Counted from the stretch's first letter, positions 45,516 through 55,830 are shown. The stretch: 64,000 nt of DNA from Cheiracanthium punctorium (GCA_038373885.1 JAWZYV010014415.1:1-64000); one strand, 5' to 3'. A program made the numbers and translations. Notes: generated by a model from the letters alone, not told the origin.

Positions 45516-45590
45516 AAATTATACATATTTTAGAAAGTGATTATTTCAACCTTTCAAGTATATTAGGCAAGTTGGAGTGCTTAGGCTGTG
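45516..45590 (+). repeat. Internal third copy of the TATTAGGCAAGTTGGAGTG terminus
   Basis: TACATATTTTAGAAAGTGATT..TTTCAAGTATATTAGGCAAG is an inverted counterpart of 47119-47184 at high identity over about 65 bp. It could mark the true left end of a 1.67-kb element (45516-47184) nested in, or joined with, the larger structure. Confidence 0.6.
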
Positions 45591-45620
45591 TTAAATTAAT
45601 CACTTAAGAAGAACTAATTT

Positions 45621-46442
45621 TACTTAGCGCAGGTAGAAACGCTGAAGAATACATCTCGTTCATTTTTTAGCATTGTTTGTCAACCAATCAATTTAATCTG
45701 TTTTTGTAAGTTATTTTGATAGCTGACACTCTAACTAAGCTAATGTAATCAAAAAATGTATGAATTTAATTTAAATTTAAGAGCCCTTACATGTATTTTA
45801 TAAATTAAATCCTGTTTCTATTAAAAACATGATGTTTATTTGAAGCAATACGATAACAGTAAGCATACAAATTAAAAATCTAATTTCTCACATTAATCAC
45901 ACGTGGAAAAACATTTTAATTTCTATCTAAAAATATTTAATTCATAAAGAAGGGCTTCTTTACTTAGCACAAGTAGAAATGCTAAAGAATGCATCTCATT
46001 CATTCTTTAGCATCGTTCGGAAACAAATCAGTTTAAAACTGTTTTTTTAGAACTTATTTTCATAGTTGATATTATAACTAAGCTAATGTAATCATAAAAT
46101 GTTCAAATTTATTCTAAAATTTAAATTTATGAGCCATTACATGGTCTTTATTGATTTTTAATTACATTTTCTTTCAAAAAATGATATTTATTTCAAACAA
46201 TATGATAGCAGTGAGCAAGGGCGGATCCAGAAACTTTTTTCGGAGGGGACGCAAATCGTGAATGCTCATTTTATCTAGTGTAAAGCCCACTTAATATTGC
46301 TGAAAGCCCCATTTATCTAGTGTAAATATATTTTTCTCGAAGGGGGCACATGCCCCCTGCGCCCTCCCCCTGGATCCGCCTTTGGCAGTGAGCACACTAA
46401 TTAAAAATGAAATTTCTCATTAATCAGATATGAAAAACATAT
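45621..46442. repeat. Two tandem copies of a ~340-bp unit
   Basis: TACTTAGCGCAGGTAGAAAC at 45621 recurs as TACTTAGCACAAGTAGAAAT at 45961. The similarity continues for about 300 bp (CTAAGCTAATGTAATCA, GAGCC-TTACATG, TTTCTCA-ATTAATCA). The second copy is interrupted by the MITE at 46216-46384. Confidence 0.8.
46216..46384. mobile_element. hAT-type MITE, 169 bp (CA-GGGCGGATCCAG family)
   Basis: Ends CAAGGGCGGATCCAG and CTGGATCCGCCTTTG are inverted and flanked by the exact 8-bp duplication GCAGTGAG (46208-46215 and 46385-46392). It shares the GGGGGC..CCCCC..GGATCCGC structure with 31715-32040. Confidence 0.88.
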
Positions 46443-46754
46443 TACAGGGTTCATACACTCCTTAAAAACTCTTTAATTTTGCATTTACAGTAACAATCGC
46501 AATTAATGAAGTGTGCAGCCTCTGCAACCTTCTGGATATGGGTGACCATGACCTTCTGATGGAAGAAGAATTTATTTTTCTTTAACTAATTTAGAGTTCA
46601 TTACTTACGGAATACTCTGTAATAACAGAATAAAAATGGTGTGAATTTTAATTTTTGTCTTTCATTTTAAGACTTTTTTGGGACGTGCCTTAAAAAAACA
46701 AAATTTGTCCATATTCAGTTTCGATTAAAATTTTTGTTAACACATATTTGTAAT

Positions 46755-46934
46755 CATGGATGCCGGCAGCATAGGGCAAGGGGGGGGGCAATGCCCCCCC
46801 CTGGATTTTTGCATGCAGTGTTTTCCCTTGCTTTTTTGCTCTTTCCAACATAGTAACCATACGTTGAAGTAGTCTTTGCCCCCCTCTGGAGTAGTCTTTG
46901 CCCCCCCCTGGAAAATACTCTGCCGGCGCCCATG
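46755..46934. mobile_element. hAT-type MITE, 180 bp (CATGGGCGCCGGCAG family)
   Basis: Ends CATGGATGCCGGCAG and CTGCCGGCGCCCATG are inverted and flanked by the exact 8-bp duplication TTTGTAAT (46747-46754 and 46935-46942). It is a relative of 7787-7926, with a small internal tandem duplication of a GTAGTCTTTGCCCCCC unit. Confidence 0.88.
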
Positions 46935-47186
46935 TTTGTAATGCTCAATGATAGTTTTGTACAGTCTCCTGCTAACCTAAGATTGCATTGGTAGTCCAGA
47001 AAAAAGTGGACTCCTTAAAAAAAAATTTTGGGGTCCTTAAATACTCATTAAAAACTCCTTAAATTTCTTTTTGAAAAATGAGTATGAACTCTGATAGTTG
47101 GTAAAAAATAAAAATTAATCAGCCTAAACACTCCAACTTGCCTAATATACTTGAAAGCTTGATAGAATCACTTTCTAAAATATGTA

Positions 47187-47612
47187 TGAGTCAAGATGTT
47201 GTCTGGCTGTATCTGTTGTATCTGTGAAGTTGTATCTGTGATTCGCCTTAAAGTTGTTGAAATGCTCGGCTTCCAAATCATCTGTTTTATATCCTTTCCA
47301 GGAATCAGAGTAAATGGTAATTCCTTTTTCAATATTGTTTTTTTATTTCATTCAACAGCCTTACAGCCTTACTGTTGGGCACATGTATGATAAAGCATTC
47401 GTTAGTTTCCTTGCAGATTCCCCCAAAAATCCACTGCTCAGGTAAAATTCTTCTGCAGTGGTCTTTTCGTCTAGAAAATAGAATTTCGACTATCTCGATG
47501 CTTTTCCTTGGGCCACCAATTTTTTTTCTTTTCACTAGCGAGGAGAGAGTTTATGCATACCTCACGCATATAGTTGTTCAAATCTATAACAATTTTATTG
47601 GACATATCAAGC
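47187..47612 (-). pseudogene. Merlin-type (IS1016/ISXO2-like) DNA transposase fragment
   Basis: Minus-strand reading from 47612 gives a short N-terminal stretch (YMREVCINSLL). A one-base shift in an A run (about 47519) leads to KKIGGPRKSIEIVEI, then EQWIFGGICKETNECFIIHV and, after a stop at about 47329, ITIYSDSWKGYKTDDL and NHRYNFTDT. These match Merlin transposases in order: IGGP, VEIDES, QWVFGG, SDCWKAY, NFVDP. The first catalytic Asp (VEIDES) is Val here, while the second (YSDSW) is kept. The C-terminal piece is at 42310-42388. It is inactive. Confidence 0.65.
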
Positions 47613-47639
47613 TGGTTTTACCCCATTTTATCGATGTCA

Positions 47640-48676
47640 GTTCTTGAGCCTACACTACCAAAGTCATCAACATAGACTAATAAAACTACTTTATTTTTTA
47701 AAAAATAAATACAGTTGCAGTCTTCAACCTTATTAAAACCTAACATTTTAAAAATATGATCTAGTTCTAGATACCTTTCTCTGCCAGCCTGTTTTAACCC
47801 ATACAATGCTCGATTAAGTTTAAATACATAATTATCTTTTCCTTTTATGGCAAAACCCTTTGGTTGCTCCATATAAATATTTTCATTCAATTTTGCATAT
47901 AAATTTGCCCCTTTAATGTACATGTGTTGCATTATCCACCCTTTAAGTACAACTAACACTGTCATGAAAAGTCTAACTAAAGAAAATGAGACTACTGGAG
48001 AGTAAGTATCAAAGTAGTCAATTCCTTCTAACTGTTTAAACCCTTGTACTACTAGCCTAGCTTTAAAACTCTTAGCCCTGCCTGTTACATCTCTTTTTAT
48101 TGTATAAACCCACTTGCCTGCTCAGGTCTCTGGACAAGTCTATAAACCTCTTGGTCTGCTAATGTTTTAAGCTCTTCTTGCATGGCCATTTGCCATTCCT
48201 CTTTTTCTGGCATGGACAAAGATTCAGAATAAGTATTAGGGATTTTTAATCTCAGCACAGTGAACTTCAGGGTCATCAGTTTTGGAGCTATCACCTGTGC
48301 TATCTTCCACATCTTTGTGGAAATTAAAATCATTGGGGTTGTAAGGGATACCTTTACCAAGGTAATATCTCTGAACATCACACTGGCTCCTTAGTCTGAC
48401 ACCCTTCTCGGGATAATAATAGACATCAGTTCTGCCAGCTGATTTACCCTTTTTTCTAACAACCTCTTTTCTCTCCCACTCATCAACAGAAGGGATTGGA
48501 GTGTCTGTATGTTCATCTCTTGTTGCATTGGCATTACTCTCATCTATTGGAGGTGGTGTAAAAACACTATTATGCTCCAACATGGGCTTTGAAAGTGAAA
48601 TTTTGTCCTCTACTATCTGGACGTGCTTTGTTTCTATTGCAGTCTCAGTACCAGGGTACCAAATTCTATAACCCAA
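47640..48676 (-). pseudogene. Second copia element: integrase end and RT
   Basis: From 48676 leftwards: GYRIWYPGTETAIETKHVQ (integrase C-terminal region), an acidic linker, MQEELKTLADQEVYRLV (start of RT), KARLVVQGFKQL in another frame, VRLF, ENIYMEQPKGFAIKG, KLNRALYGLKQAG and LLVYVDDF. Sequence after YVDD is no longer copia and passes into Merlin sequence near 47640, so the 3' half of RT, RNase H and the LTR are missing. Several frameshifts are present. Confidence 0.8.
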
Positions 48677-48699
48677 TATCTCTTGAGCATACCCTACTA

Positions 48700-49284
48700 A
48701 AACTCCCTTTTATGCATTTGCTTCTAGTTTGTTTCTCTGTCTTTTAGGGACATGGACAAACGTAGAACTACCTAACACCTTCAGGTGTCTAACTGAAAAA
48801 CTCCTTATCTTCCAAACGTTTAAGGAAGCTTTCCCGCCTAACCTTAAATAGTTGAGGCTAGCTACAAATTCTGCACATAAACTATCAGGTAACCATGTTT
48901 GATTAAGAGTTCTCTAACACCTTCCAATATGGTTCTATTAAACCGTTCACAACCCATTCATCTCCGGGGAATACACATTTGTTTTCTGAGTCTTGATCCC
49001 TTCTCTTCGTAAATATTCCTTTAAATACCCAGCACAAAACTCTCCTCCATTGTCAGAGTGTATTGCTTTCAGTTTCTTTCCCATTTGCTTTTCTTCAAAG
49101 CTTTAAATAGCTTAAAGTATTTGAATGCCTGGTTCTTATGCTTCAAGAAATAAACAAAGGAATATCTGGAAAAATCATCAATGACTGCCATGTAAAACCG
49201 AAAACCTCCTAAGGACGTTACAGGGGCTGGATCCCAAATGTGTCTACATGGACTAACTCTAGGACATTTCTTGTTGTTATATTT
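48700..49284 (-). pseudogene. Second copia element: integrase core, heavily broken
   Basis: Pieces in different frames include a VDTFGIQP start (first Asp), SDNGGEFCAGYLKEYL (second Asp) and an END-like YSPEMNG in place of the usual PEQNG..E segment. Stops are frequent. It is older or less constrained than the copia element at 26346-36117. Confidence 0.65.
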
Positions 49285-49894
49285 TCAATTTTTGGAAAAG
49301 ATTTTCGACAAGCTACAATTTTCACAATTCCCAAAATTGCCTTTAAGTTTGTCAGGGCCAAAAACATGCTTACTTTTAGCAAAAGATCTTAAACATCTAA
49401 AATTTAGGTGGCCATACCTTTGGTGCCACAATTCTATATTATCCCCTGCAATATAAACCTCTTTTGGTTCCTCATGACAATCATATCCAGTAACAGCATA
49501 AAATTTATCAATTAAAGGTATAAACAATGTTCCAGCCTGACAATCTTTTAATACAGCATTGTTCTTAAAAAAAATTACCTTAAATTTATCATTAACCAAA
49601 CAGCGAATGGACAACAAATTTCTTGTCATATTCAGAGCAAAGAATACATCAAAAAGTCACATCTCCACAATCACTGTTCAGTATGATTGAAACATCATCT
49701 ATACCCTTGATTTCAGTCTCTCCCTCAGCTAAAGAGCAACGGCTCTCTACATCTTTGAAGTTACTCAGAAGGCGCCTGTCTTTGACAAAGCAATAAGAAG
49801 CACCAGAATCAACAGTCAGCTGGACTTGGGCAGGTCTGGAAAAGTAATCTCTTGTACTAGTTAAAAGAGTGGCTCTCCAAACATCCTTTTTCAT
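49285..49894 (-). pseudogene. Second copia element: protease and GAG-pre-integrase domain
   Basis: The active site LTVDSGASYCFVKD lies at the start of the segment (about 49825). A shift near 49640 leads to an open 114-residue piece with the HHCC motif (WHQRYGHLN..CENCSLSK). Confidence 0.8.
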
Positions 49895-50459
49895 CCTCGG
49901 GCCAGATTTTGTCTTTCCGCTAGTTCCTGCACTATCCTGGTTTTGCTGGCTCCTTTGGGAAGACTAGTTGGACTTTGTGCTCCGCACTGCCTTTTTGGCA
50001 GGTCTAGTTGGATAGGTTCTGATGTAATGGCCATACTGGCCACAATTAAAGAATGTTTTATTTCTCTTTTTCTGGTCTCTGAAAGAGACGAGTGCATGTC
50101 CTCCTCCCCCTCATTATCTAAAGCTTTACTACACATTTTTCAATCATATTCAGCCAAAAGGGCCTTCCTAACTGCTTCAACACCAAAGGCTTTATCCTCC
50201 AACTGGTATAAGCTCATGACTAATGCATCATATTCTGAGGGCAGATTATCCAAAATCTGAAATGTACCTCTTCGTCATCAATGACCTTTCCTGCTAACTC
50301 TAAATCTTTTGCTGCATTTAAAACTTTCCCAATATACTGACTCATGCTTTCACTGGGGTTATATTTGATATTCATAAATGCACGTCTAAGTGTGGCTATC
50401 CTTGATCTACCACAGGGCTCAGAAACTAATTTTAACAGACAAAACAATGTAGTAGACAA
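49891..50459 (-). pseudogene. Second copia element: partial gag
   Basis: The segment begins in mid-Gag (LRRAFMNIKYNPSESMSQYI, a UBN2-type Gag helix) and carries a weak zinc knuckle (FNCGQYGHY) in another frame near 50050. The N-terminal Gag, PBS and 5' LTR are missing; 37 bp further right the mariner-like element begins. Confidence 0.7.
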
Positions 50460-50496
50460 TCAACAGTATCACTATAAAGAGATTTGATTATTTGTA

Positions 50497-51199
50497 TAAG
50501 GTACCCCAAAATTTATGCAAGAATTGGATTAAATAGAAAACACAGTTGTTGTTTTTTTTGTTGTTGAAACTTAAAGGATATAGGACACAGGGGTATGTAT
50601 GGAATAGCACATCGGGCAAATGACCTTCATGGTTTTGCTGGCACAATTCACTCTTTTGTCGAAATTTTCCAGGACCATTTCGAGTAAATGTGGCTGAATT
50701 TTGCTGATGCAGTGTTAAGTGCTCTGCACATCCTTTTTCAATACACAAGTAGATGTGGGATTGTTGATATAGACCTTTCACTTCAAAGAACCCCAAAGTA
50801 ATTGAATGGTGTTAAATCACCTCCTCAAAATCATCATCAATGAAACTTGCATTATTTGTTAAATGTTGTTCAGCTATAAAAACATGTTCTTTTAAAATAA
50901 GTCAAAGCGCTTCGTCTCACAAAACAGAGGGATCTCGAGTTCCCTCTGTTTTGTGAGACGAAGGGCTTTGACTGAGGAAGACTGAAAAAATTTTTCAGCC
51001 AAAATGATCGTATCTTCTTGTAAGTAACATTTTATGTGTGTTTTTTCTCAAAGTTTTTATTTATTTTAACGTTTAACACCAGTATTTTAATTATTTTTTC
51101 TGTAACATTGTTCTTTTGTATAGTGGTGCATTTTTAATAACTCTAAATTGATTAATTTTCTATTTAATTCAAATCTTGCATAAATTTTGGGACACCCTA
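50497..51199 (-). mobile_element. Mariner-like element remnant, 703 bp, TA-flanked, with internal palindrome
   Basis: The left end TAAGGTACCCCAAAATTTATG and reversed right end TAGGGTGTCCCAAAATTTATG continue as inverted arms of about 44 bp (to AAATAGAAAA). TA flanks both ends (50495-50496, 51200-51201). On the minus strand, 50815-50560 keeps traces of a DDE transposase C-terminus: DLTPFNYFGVL (compare the 'DLTPxDFFLWG' motif), then a broken tail NFDKRVNCASKTMKV. It ends 106 bp before the kinase exon at 51306. Confidence 0.65.
50901..50972. repeat. Near-perfect palindrome, 32-bp arms, 8-bp loop
   Basis: Arm 50901-50932 (GTCAAAGCGCTTCGTCTCAC..) and arm 50941-50972 (..GTGAGACGAAGGGCTTTGAC) pair at 31 of 32 positions around the loop TCTCGAGT. 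It sits near the middle of the mariner-like element at 50497-51199. A hairpin this regular is not explained by the element's TIRs. Confidence 0.92.
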
Positions 51200-51305
51200 T
51201 ATTTTACAAAGATTTTATTTAAATTGTTTGATGTATATTTATCAAAGTTGAATTTCACTTTATGAACTAATTTTCTGACTGAATAAGTTTTGTGTGTTTT
51301 TATAG

Positions 51306-51368
51306 GTATTGACAAAGGTTAAACAGTTTCAGTTCCCTGAGAAATTCAAGAGGAATTTTAAAAAGGAG
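51306..51368 (+). CDS. eIF2-alpha kinase exon, C-lobe helix G region
   Basis: Acceptor TTTTTATAG and donor GTTAGA bound 21 codons, phase 0. The peptide VLTKVKQFQFPEKFKRNFKK matches the segment after 'ER' in HRI/PERK kinases (HRI: V-L-T-x-L-R-x-G-x-x-P). It links ERFE of the preceding exon to SDFVQQLL of the next. It is short, so its call depends on the flanking exons, correct phase and splice sites. Intron downstream is 11,259 bp. Confidence 0.83.
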
Positions 51369-51673
51369 GTTAGAATATGTATTTTTAATTAGTTTTTCTT
51401 TACTTAAGGTTTCAATATTTCCTTTAAAAATATGTGTTGGTGTTGTTACATATAGTTTTGTTGGAAAATATCAATCCATAAAGATTAGGCAGCTCAGTAC
51501 ATCACAAGAGAACAAGGAAAATAATGAAAAGAGGGAGAGGTAAACTTTGATCACAAATAGTTCATGCAAGTTCTGGCATTCCAATATCAGTGATACTTTC
51601 TTCTTGTATCAGATGAACATTCTCCTCAATAACACCCTTCTTAACTCCAGAAACTGCACAAGACAACAGGACC

Positions 51674-52249
51674 AGTCCTTGGGTGGAGCAAATGGTGCGA
51701 TCGCACGGGGCGCCAAAATACCTTACTACATTATATATATATACTGTAGGAAGTCCGAACTCCGGATGCCTAATAACCGCACTCATGTTTATTACTCAAA
51801 TGCATCATCCATGATTCATCTTGTGTGGGTTTATTCTGCAAATATTATTAGGATTACGAACGCGTATTTGAGGTTCTTGGAGTTTTAGTATTTAAAATCA
51901 ATGTCGCTGCCTTATAAAAAGAAGTCGGGTTTTCAAAATCGACAAAGAAAACGAAAGAGAGAGAAAGAAAATGAAAAATGTGCAAAACAGATGGCTAATT
52001 ATCTGAACATGAATGTTCAAACTAATCAGGAAATTCAGCTATCCGAACATTCTTCCGAAGAATTCTTAAGTGAAGAAATTAGTCAAGAAAATATAGAAAT
52101 TTCTGCATTCAAAAGAGACTAAGGATTCTAATGATAAACAAATTGTTGATTTTGATTTCAAAGACATTGCTAAGTGGAAATGTATAGATTCTGCTAAAAG
52201 AGATGAAATTATTGTTCGAGGACCTTCCAGAAAATTGCCAAATGATAAC
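51674..52249 (+). pseudogene. hAT (ZMYM1/TTF-type) transposase N-terminal end with upstream terminal region
   Basis: From ATG 51901 a basic start (KKKSGFQNRQRKRKREKEN) and an acidic stretch are followed, after a one-base shift near 52112, by DFDFKDIAKWKCID and VRGPSRKLP. This is the layout of TTF-domain hAT transposases, in which a 'DP..W' then 'RGP' motif precedes the zinc finger. Upstream, TGCGATCGCACGGGGCGCC (51697-51715) resembles the GC-rich ends of such elements. The gene is cut at 52249/52250 by the start of a copia element. A C-terminal part of the same gene type lies at 60195-60750. Confidence 0.5.
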
Positions 52250-52582
52250 TGTTAAATATAAGATAATCGCACTCTTTCTTGTAACCCCAACAATCACATG
52301 TTTATCTGTTAATCCTAGTAGCTTACTTACAGGTTTCTTACATATTATTAAACTGCATGTGTGTTTATCATTGTTTAGCTCTAGATCCAACATATAAGAT
52401 ATCTACATTTCATTGGATAGTTCTGGATCCCATCAAAACCTATATATATGAGTGACTGTCAGTCAGTTTTAACTTTACCCCTTTCTTATTGTTATTCATT
52501 TCCTTTTTCATGTTGTGAGTGTAATGTGCTGTATTTAATTGTCAATAAATTCCTTATTTGGTTTACGGATTATCTCTTTACA
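52250..52582 (+). repeat. Possible 5' LTR of the third copia element
   Basis: The interval begins TGTTAAATATAAG exactly where hAT coding sequence stops and ends TCTTTACA, with AATAAA at about 52545. No second LTR exists because the element is truncated, and no initiator-tRNA PBS is visible after it, so the borders are inferred. Confidence 0.4.
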
Positions 52583-52694
52583 GAAGAGCGAGGTTCCTAA
52601 CTGATTTCATTGTAATGCGCCAAGTTTTTTTTTCCATATTCTGTTCCGGTTTGAGGGAAGTTTTGAATCCTGTTTTATTTATTTTGAGAACAGA

Positions 52695-53510
52695 ATGAGT
52701 TATGACAAAGAACTTTATGGAGTTTCACTGTTTGAAGGCGATTGTAAAAAATTTTCTGTATGGAAACGGCATGTAATTGCAGTCTTCTCAGCAAAAGAAT
52801 TGGAAAGTTTTTTAGAAGAAGAGCCGAATAGAGATAATGCTGCTGATGTTGTCAAAGCTAAAAAAGCTTACGCTTTATTGCTGTCACAGTTGAGTGATAA
52901 TGTTCTTATATCCCTTCAAGATGAAACTACTGCATGCAAAGTTTGGAAGAAGTTGGAAAGAATTTATGATACAAATCATGCAGTGAATCAAATTTTAATT
53001 AGAAAGAGACTTGCAAAATTTAAGAAAAGTCATGATGTGTCTATGAGAAGTCATATTGATGAGATAAATAGATTAATTTATGACCTAAAAGTTTCAAGTG
53101 AAGTAAGTGAAACAGATACGATAGTTTATATTTTGATGTCATTGCCTCGAGAATTTGAAAGTGTTAAAACTGCTTTAGAAAATCAGCCAAATACGAATTT
53201 AACATTGGATTTTGTTTCACAGAGACTCATAGATGCGGAAGCTCTTCTGAAAGATTCAAGGAAAGGAAAAATGCTTTCTAATTCCACTCATGGAAATACT
53301 GCATTTGTGTCAAATTGCAAGGATTTTTATTGCAAATATTGCAAAAAGAAAGGTCATACCGAAAAATTCTGCAGAAAGAAAATTACGTGTCATGGTTGTG
53401 GTAAAATAGGTCATTTGAAGTGCAACTGTAAGGCTAATAACCAATCAAATGAGGCAAAGTGTGCTTCAGCAGTTTCGTTGTTGGAAATGTTAAAAGGAAT
53501 GCATTTTTAA
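52695..53510 (+). pseudogene. Third copia element: gag
   Basis: The 271-residue frame begins with ATG 52695 in the context GAACAGAATGAG. It has a copia Gag start (LYGVSLFEGDCKKFSVWKR), a UBN2-like helical core (ARFKK-like KRLAKFKKSHDVSM; YILMSLPREFESV) and two zinc knuckles: CKYCKKKGHTEKFC and CHGCGKIGHLKCNC. It ends in the wrong frame before the protease. Gag would form the particle core and bind RNA. Confidence 0.85.
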
Positions 53511-53875
53511 TAGATTCTGGAGCAACATCCCATATGTGTTCTAATAAGAATTATTTTACGTCTATAGTGCCTTCTACAGGGTTTATAAGCTGTGTTTCAA
53601 AAACAACAACTCTTGAAGTTAAAGGCATTGCAAATATTACTGGTAAAATGTCTGATGGAACTGAAATCACTCTGAATGATGTACTTTACGTTCCAGATTT
53701 AAATGGACAGTTAATTTACGTTAGAAAAATAGAAAATGCAAATTATACTGTTATTTTCAAGAACAAGAAAGTCTTTATTGAAAAGGGAAGAAAACAATTT
53801 TGTTTTGGTGAGCTTGATTTGAATGGTCAATATATAAGTGACTTTAGTAATGGTCAATATATAAGTTCCAAGTAA
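53459..53875 (+). pseudogene. Third copia element: protease
   Basis: The active-site motif FLIDSGATSHMC lies about 20 residues in, followed by LYVPDLNGQLIYVRKI, a typical copia protease C-lobe (LYVP.L..NLISV). It overlaps gag by 52 bp in the -1 frame. Because most copia elements use one long frame, I read this as a mutation, though programmed frameshifting cannot be excluded. It ends with a duplicated NGQYIS segment and a stop at 53873-53875. Confidence 0.82.
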
Positions 53876-53876
53876 T

Positions 53877-55368
53877 GAAACTGTTCTCATATCAAAAGAA
53901 GAGAAAGATGGCCAACTCTGGCATCGTAGAATGGGTCATCCATGTGATCAAGTATTGAAAGTTTTAGGGTTGCCAGAACTTTCTTCTTTCTGTGATGTTT
54001 GTGTTAGAGCAAAACAAAGTGCAACTTCAATTGGAAAAGGACCGAGAAAAAGAGAAACTGCGCCCATGATTACTATTCATACTGATGTTTGTGGACCTAT
54101 CGATCCAGCAATATTTTCTGGCAAACGTTACTTTATGAGTATTATTGATGATTTTTCACGATTCGCAGAAATACGTTTATTGAAACATAAAAGTGATGTA
54201 TCCAATGAATTGAAAGCTTTCTTAAAAGTCAGTCCTACAGTAAAGAAAATCAGATGTGATAACGCCATGGAATATTTTGATAGTGACTTTATTAATTTTA
54301 CTAGAGATATTGGTGTAGTGATAGATCCAGCTCCTCCATACACACCTTCACTAAATGGCATTGCAGAGAGAGCAAATAGAATTTTATTGGATAAAGGGCG
54401 AGCTTTAATTGCTGAATCGAATTTATCGAAAGAGTTTTGGGGCCAAGCAATTTTAACAGTGGCTTATTTGAAAAATCGAACGCCGAGTAGTGCAATCAAT
54501 AACTGTACTCCGTACTATTTAAAATGTAGCACTGATTTAAAGCATATACGTGTTTTTGGATGTAGATCTTATATGCTAGTTCCTTCGGTTCACCGTAAGA
54601 AGCTTGACGATAAATCTAAAAGAATGATCTTTATAGGCTACTCTTCAATGGGATATCGACTATTAGATCCTGAAACTAAGCATATAACGATATCAAGAAA
54701 TGTCAAATTTGATGAAGAGAGAAATGAGAACACAATGAAAAGATATGTTGAAGAATGCCAAGAATTGCCTGAGTATGAAATTGGACAAGAAGTTCAGGAC
54801 ACTACTTGTGAGGACTCAGTTCAGGAAAATACAAATGAGGATTCTGATATTATTGATGAAAGAAAGTACGATAAGAGAAAATCTAACAGATTAAGAAAGC
54901 AACCTATTCGATATCCAGATCTTGAGGTATATGAAGCTGAAGCTTTATTTTGTCAACAAGAAACTTTGTCATATGATGATATCAAATGTCTCTCTGTTGA
55001 TGAACAGAGTTTGTGGAAGAAAGCAATGGATGAAGAGATTGAAAGCATGAAGATCAACAAAGTCTGGGATCTTGAAAAACTACCACTTGAAAAGCAAGCT
55101 ATCGCCTATAAATGGGTGCTAACTAAAAAGAGAAATGGGCAATATAAAGCTCGTCTTGTTATGCGTGGATTTATGCAAAAAGAAGGACTTGATTATAGCG
55201 AAACTTTTTCTCCAGTTATAAGTATGCCAACCTTACGTTTAATACTCATAATGATTTTGAACGATAGCTTGCATGTTTTTGCTCTTGATGTTAAAACGGC
55301 CTTCCTTAATGGTGATTTAAATGAAATTATTTATATGGATAAGCCTAAAGGTTATGATGACGCAGGGT
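53877..55368 (+). pseudogene. Third copia element: integrase and truncated RT
   Basis: Coding resumes in a new frame just after 53875 (the first ATG is 53931). It has HHCC (LWHRRMGHP..FCDVCVRAK), catalytic D (HTDVCGP), D (IRCDNAMEYF) and E (LNGIAERANR), and the GYRLLDPETK linker. RT begins MDEEIESMKINKVWDLEKLP and continues to LDVKTAFLNGDLNE (first catalytic Asp) and YMDKPKGY. It then stops abruptly near 55368, so the YVDD box, RNase H and 3' LTR are absent. The integrase part is open. Confidence 0.85.
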
Positions 55369-55379
55369 TGGGGTTTTGA

Positions 55380-55460
55380 TGTCAAAAACTGGTTTTTGAC
55401 ATGACAAGTGTCAGAAACTGGTTTAAACTGTCGAAAACTGGTTTAAACTGTCAAAAACTA
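55380..55460. repeat. 20-bp minisatellite at the truncation point of copia
   Basis: Units GTTTAAACTGTCGAAAACTG (55421-55440) and GTTTAAACTGTCAAAAACTA (55441-55460) follow two more diverged units (TGTCAAAAACTGG.. and TGTCAGAAACTG). It starts within about 12 bp of the loss of copia homology. Confidence 0.8.
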
Positions 55461-55592
55461 ATCCATAAAAGAAAGAGAACAATATGTAAACTAATTGTGC
55501 AGTATATTTTCATTTTGCATTAAACTAAATGCATAATTAAAGTTAATTATATTGAAAAATAATTATTCTATTAAAAAGTGACAATTATTTCC

Positions 55593-55830
55593 AGGGATGT
55601 TAATTCTGCGCCGAACACACAAATTCTTGTGCCGAACTGCGCTTTTAGCCGATTTTTGCGCCAGTCTGCGCCGAATACGTCATTTTGACTCTTTCAGGGT
55701 GCGCCGAAACACAAATATTGCGCCGAACTGCGCTTTTAGCCGATTTTTGCGCCGGTCTGCGTCGAATACGACATTTTGACTCTTTGTTAAATTTTTGCCA
55801 TGCTCATTTATCTTTTAAAGTGTGTATGGA
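55593..55830. repeat. GCGCCGAA-type dispersed repeat, two tandem units, uninterrupted
   Basis: Two ~95-bp units each read GCGCCGAACTGCGCTTTTAGC-CGATTTTTGCGCC..GAATACG-CATTTTGACTC. The second continues TTTGTTAAATTTTTGCCATGCTCATTTAT. This is the same repeat that the copia element split at 26345/36118, so it acts as an empty-site relative. Confidence 0.75.

Larger units (their letters stand above)
42389..47184. mobile_element. Composite inverted-repeat insertion splitting the Merlin remnant
   Basis: A 13-bp direct repeat TATGAGTCAAGAT flanks the segment (42376-42388 and 47185-47197). The left end TATTAGGCAAGTTGGAGTGG and an inner portion of the right end (CACTCCAACTTGCCTAATA at 47133-47151) are inverted; the repeat extends through TTTTTATTTTTTACC(AAC). 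The right end has about 33 extra terminal bases absent from the left. A third, full-length copy of that terminus lies at 45516-45590. Duplications of 9-13 bp occur with Mutator-like or retroposon insertions; I cannot assign the class. Inside are SINEs, a hAT-like element and MITEs. Confidence 0.5.

Noticed and set aside
45335..45526. Frame with a lysine run
   Set aside because: Caused by the T homopolymer at about 45403-45436.
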